Below are positions 62,629-64,000 of a stretch of DNA of 64,000 nt, one piece after another. The translations under genes were made by a program, and so were the position numbers. Position 1 is the first letter of the stretch; every line of letters begins with the position of its first letter. The notes under the pieces are model-generated. The model made no database searches, was not told the DNA's origin, and saw nothing but the letters and a program-made list of their open reading frames with translations. Source of the stretch: Alphaproteobacteria bacterium (GTDB taxonomy: Bacteria; Pseudomonadota; Alphaproteobacteria; Bin65); the NCBI GenBank assembly GCA_022819985.1, contig JAJEGH010000045.1, positions 1 to 64,000 of the forward strand, written 5' to 3'.

Positions 62629-64000
62629 GTGAGGCAGCCGTGGGGAATGGGGGCGGTCGCGGCCGCCGGCTTCGTCGCGTTGACGGCCGGCGCCGGCGGC
62701 GCCGCGTCGGCGTCGCTCGGCCTCGAAGACCTGTTCGAGCGCTTCCGTATCGACGGGCGCAGCGTCGGCTATGTCGCCATGGACGCCGCTACGGGCGCGG
62801 TCCTGACGGCGCGGAACCCCGACGGCGCCTTCGTGCCGGCCTCCGCCATCAAGGCGGCGACGGCGATGATGGCGCTCGATGTCCTGGGACCGGAGCATCG
62901 CGCCGTCACGCGGCTCTACACGTCCGAGGCGGTCGAGGGCGGCACCCTGAACGGCGATCTGATCCTGGTCGGCGGCGGCGATCCCGAACTCTATACCGAA
63001 CATTATCTTCCGATGATCCGGGCGCTGAAGAAGCAGGGCATCCGGCGGATCGGCGGCCGGTTCCTGTTCGACGACAGCCTGTTTCCGGAATCCCGGGCCA
63101 TCAGCGCCGCCCATGACGGCGATGTTTCCTACAATGCGGGCGTCGGCGCCCTGTCGCTTAACTTCAATCGGCTGCGGCTGAGCTGGCAGAGGTCCGGCAA
63201 GAGCCTGCAAGTGCGGATCGATGCCAGGACCGACAAAATGTCGGTGCCGGTCGATATCGTGACCGCCGGCGTCGCTCCGGCCGGGACGCAGGCGCCGCGC
63301 GGCGTGGTCCGCGTTGTCGCCGGCGGAGTCCCGCGCTGGACGGTTGTGCCGACGGCCAGGCGCAGCGGCGCGATGTGGGTGCCGGTCAAGCGGGTCGGGC
63401 TTATGGCCGCCCATGTGTTTCAGCGGCTCGCCGCGAATCGCGGCATCGCCCTGCCCGGTCCCGAGCGCGGCGCCTTGCCGGCCGGCGCTGCGGTCGTTGC
63501 GGCCCATCGTTCCGAACCGCTGATCGAGGCGGTGCGCCATTTCCTGAAATACAGCAACAATGTCGCGACCGAAATCGTCGGCCTGGCGACGACCCGCCGG
63601 ATGGCCGGCAAACCGCTGGACCTGGCGCAATCCGGCCATGCAATGGCGGACTGGTGGCGCCGGCGGCTGCCTGACGGGGACTGGACCGGCCTGCGCATCG
63701 CCAACCATTCGGGGCTGAGCCGGGAGACGCGCGTTTCGCCCCGCCAGATGGCCGTTTTCCTGCGCTGGGCGTGCAACCGGGCCTATGCCGGCCGCCGGCT
63801 GTGGGACCTGCTGCCGCCCTATCGGGTCGGTACAGGTACGGGCGGGAAGCGAACGGCAAAGCGGCCGCCGCGGGCCGGCGAACGTCCGGCGCCCCCGTCC
63901 GCGCAAGGGTCCAGGAGCCAGGCGAACGGGAATGACCGCGGCGCCGGGCGCCGGCCCGGCCCGGTCCGGGCGATGGCGATGCAGGTGCGCGGCAAGACCG
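62629..64000 (+). CDS. dacB: D-alanyl-D-alanine carboxypeptidase/endopeptidase (PBP4, S13), 3' end cut
   Basis: The frame runs open from GTG 62629 to the window edge (457 full codons). A signal peptide (MRQPWGMGAVAAAGFVALTAGAGGAASA) leads into the penicillin-binding fold: SxxK as S72-A-I-K75, then PBP4 blocks GDLILVGGGDPELYTEHYLP and YNAGVGALSLNFNRLRLSW, SxN as S309-N-N311, and KTG beginning at K456 exactly at the edge. Between LLPPYRVGTG and VRGKTG lies a region of about 50 residues rich in Pro, Arg and Gly that is not usual in the family. It would trim peptidoglycan peptides in the periplasm. ATG 62647 is an alternative start. Confidence 0.9.
   Translation, partial: MRQPWGMGAVAAAGFVALTAGAGGAASASLGLEDLFERFRIDGRSVGYVAMDAATGAVLTARNPDGAFVPASAIKAATAMMALDVLGPEHRAVTRLYTSEAVEGGTLNGDLILVGGGDPELYTEHYLPMIRALKKQGIRRIGGRFLFDDSLFPESRAISAAHDGDVSYNAGVGALSLNFNRLRLSWQRSGKSLQVRIDARTDKMSVPVDIVTAGVAPAGTQAPRGVVRVVAGGVPRWTVVPTARRSGAMWVPVKRVGLMAAHVFQRLAANRGIALPGPERGALPAGAAVVAAHRSEPLIEAVRHFLKYSNNVATEIVGLATTRRMAGKPLDLAQSGHAMADWWRRRLPDGDWTGLRIANHSGLSRETRVSPRQMAVFLRWACNRAYAGRRLWDLLPPYRVGTGTGGKRTAKRPPRAGERPAPPSAQGSRSQANGNDRGAGRRPGPVRAMAMQVRGKT

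Noticed and set aside
62640..63116. A 158-codon frame at the start of the PBP4 region
   Set aside because: It is off-frame to the PBP4-type coding sequence, which shows SxxK, SxN and KTG in the other frame and stays open to the window end.

Overview
The window is 64 kb of very GC-rich, densely coded DNA with no rRNA, tRNA, phage or insertion-sequence genes that I could recognise. Gene content and order point to an alphaproteobacterium, probably of the Rhodospirillales type: an imuA-imuB-dnaE2 mutagenesis cassette, ileS-lspA-BamF-like lipoprotein-two M16 peptidases-pgi-mutL, a tryptophan leader with three consecutive Trp codons, an Lrp/trxB/LysR neighbourhood, a short-form glucose-6-phosphate isomerase and a MucR-free, MetJ-free methionine context. 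The assignment is inferred from gene order and protein style, not from a marker gene search.

Region by region: 1-5.5 kb carries the SOS mutagenesis operon (imuA is cut by the left edge). 5.6-10.2 kb holds tam, a double-hotdog thioesterase, a small unknown protein divergent from a LysR regulator, and a DMT exporter. 10.3-17.5 kb has ahcY behind a palindromic operator candidate, the trpD-trpC-trpF operon behind an attenuator, and an acetoacetyl-CoA synthetase translationally coupled to a divergent TrpA homologue. 17.6-30.2 kb is a largely housekeeping plus-strand run (exporter, MaoC hydratase, ribF, ileS, lspA, BamF-like, two M16 peptidases, pgi, mutL). 30.2-36.9 kb is accessory catabolism: amidase, two SDRs, alpha/beta hydrolase and an FAD-linked hydroxyacid dehydrogenase, with an 831-bp gene-free gap full of palindromes. 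36.9-39.5 kb has the LigB-type ATP-dependent DNA ligase and its exonuclease partner. 39.6-48.6 kb has transporters, ChaC, glutamate dehydrogenase, a parvulin, argJ, mutT, an MBL hydrolase and an SLC13 permease. 48.8-55.4 kb has two tandem MltB-type lytic transglycosylases, Lrp, an ELM1-family protein, trxB and a LysR regulator. 55.7-62.3 kb is accessory again: an orphan TRAP permease pair, an AbrB/PIN toxin-antitoxin pair, and an SDR-sulfatase-SDR operon. The right edge cuts a PBP4-type carboxypeptidase exactly in its KTG motif.

Functional themes: DNA damage tolerance and repair is over-represented (imuA, imuB, dnaE2, mutL, LigB-type ligase with exonuclease, mutT). Envelope maintenance recurs (lspA, BamF-like, M16 pair, parvulin, MltB pair, PBP4). 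The most interesting non-coding signals are the trp attenuator placed directly before trpD, a SahR-like palindrome before ahcY, two TetR-style palindromes around an SDR gene, an Lrp-style palindrome between lrp and the ELM1-family gene, and two copies of a large palindromic intergenic repeat. Short in-frame tandem duplications (12-15 bp) recur in flexible loops of at least five genes.
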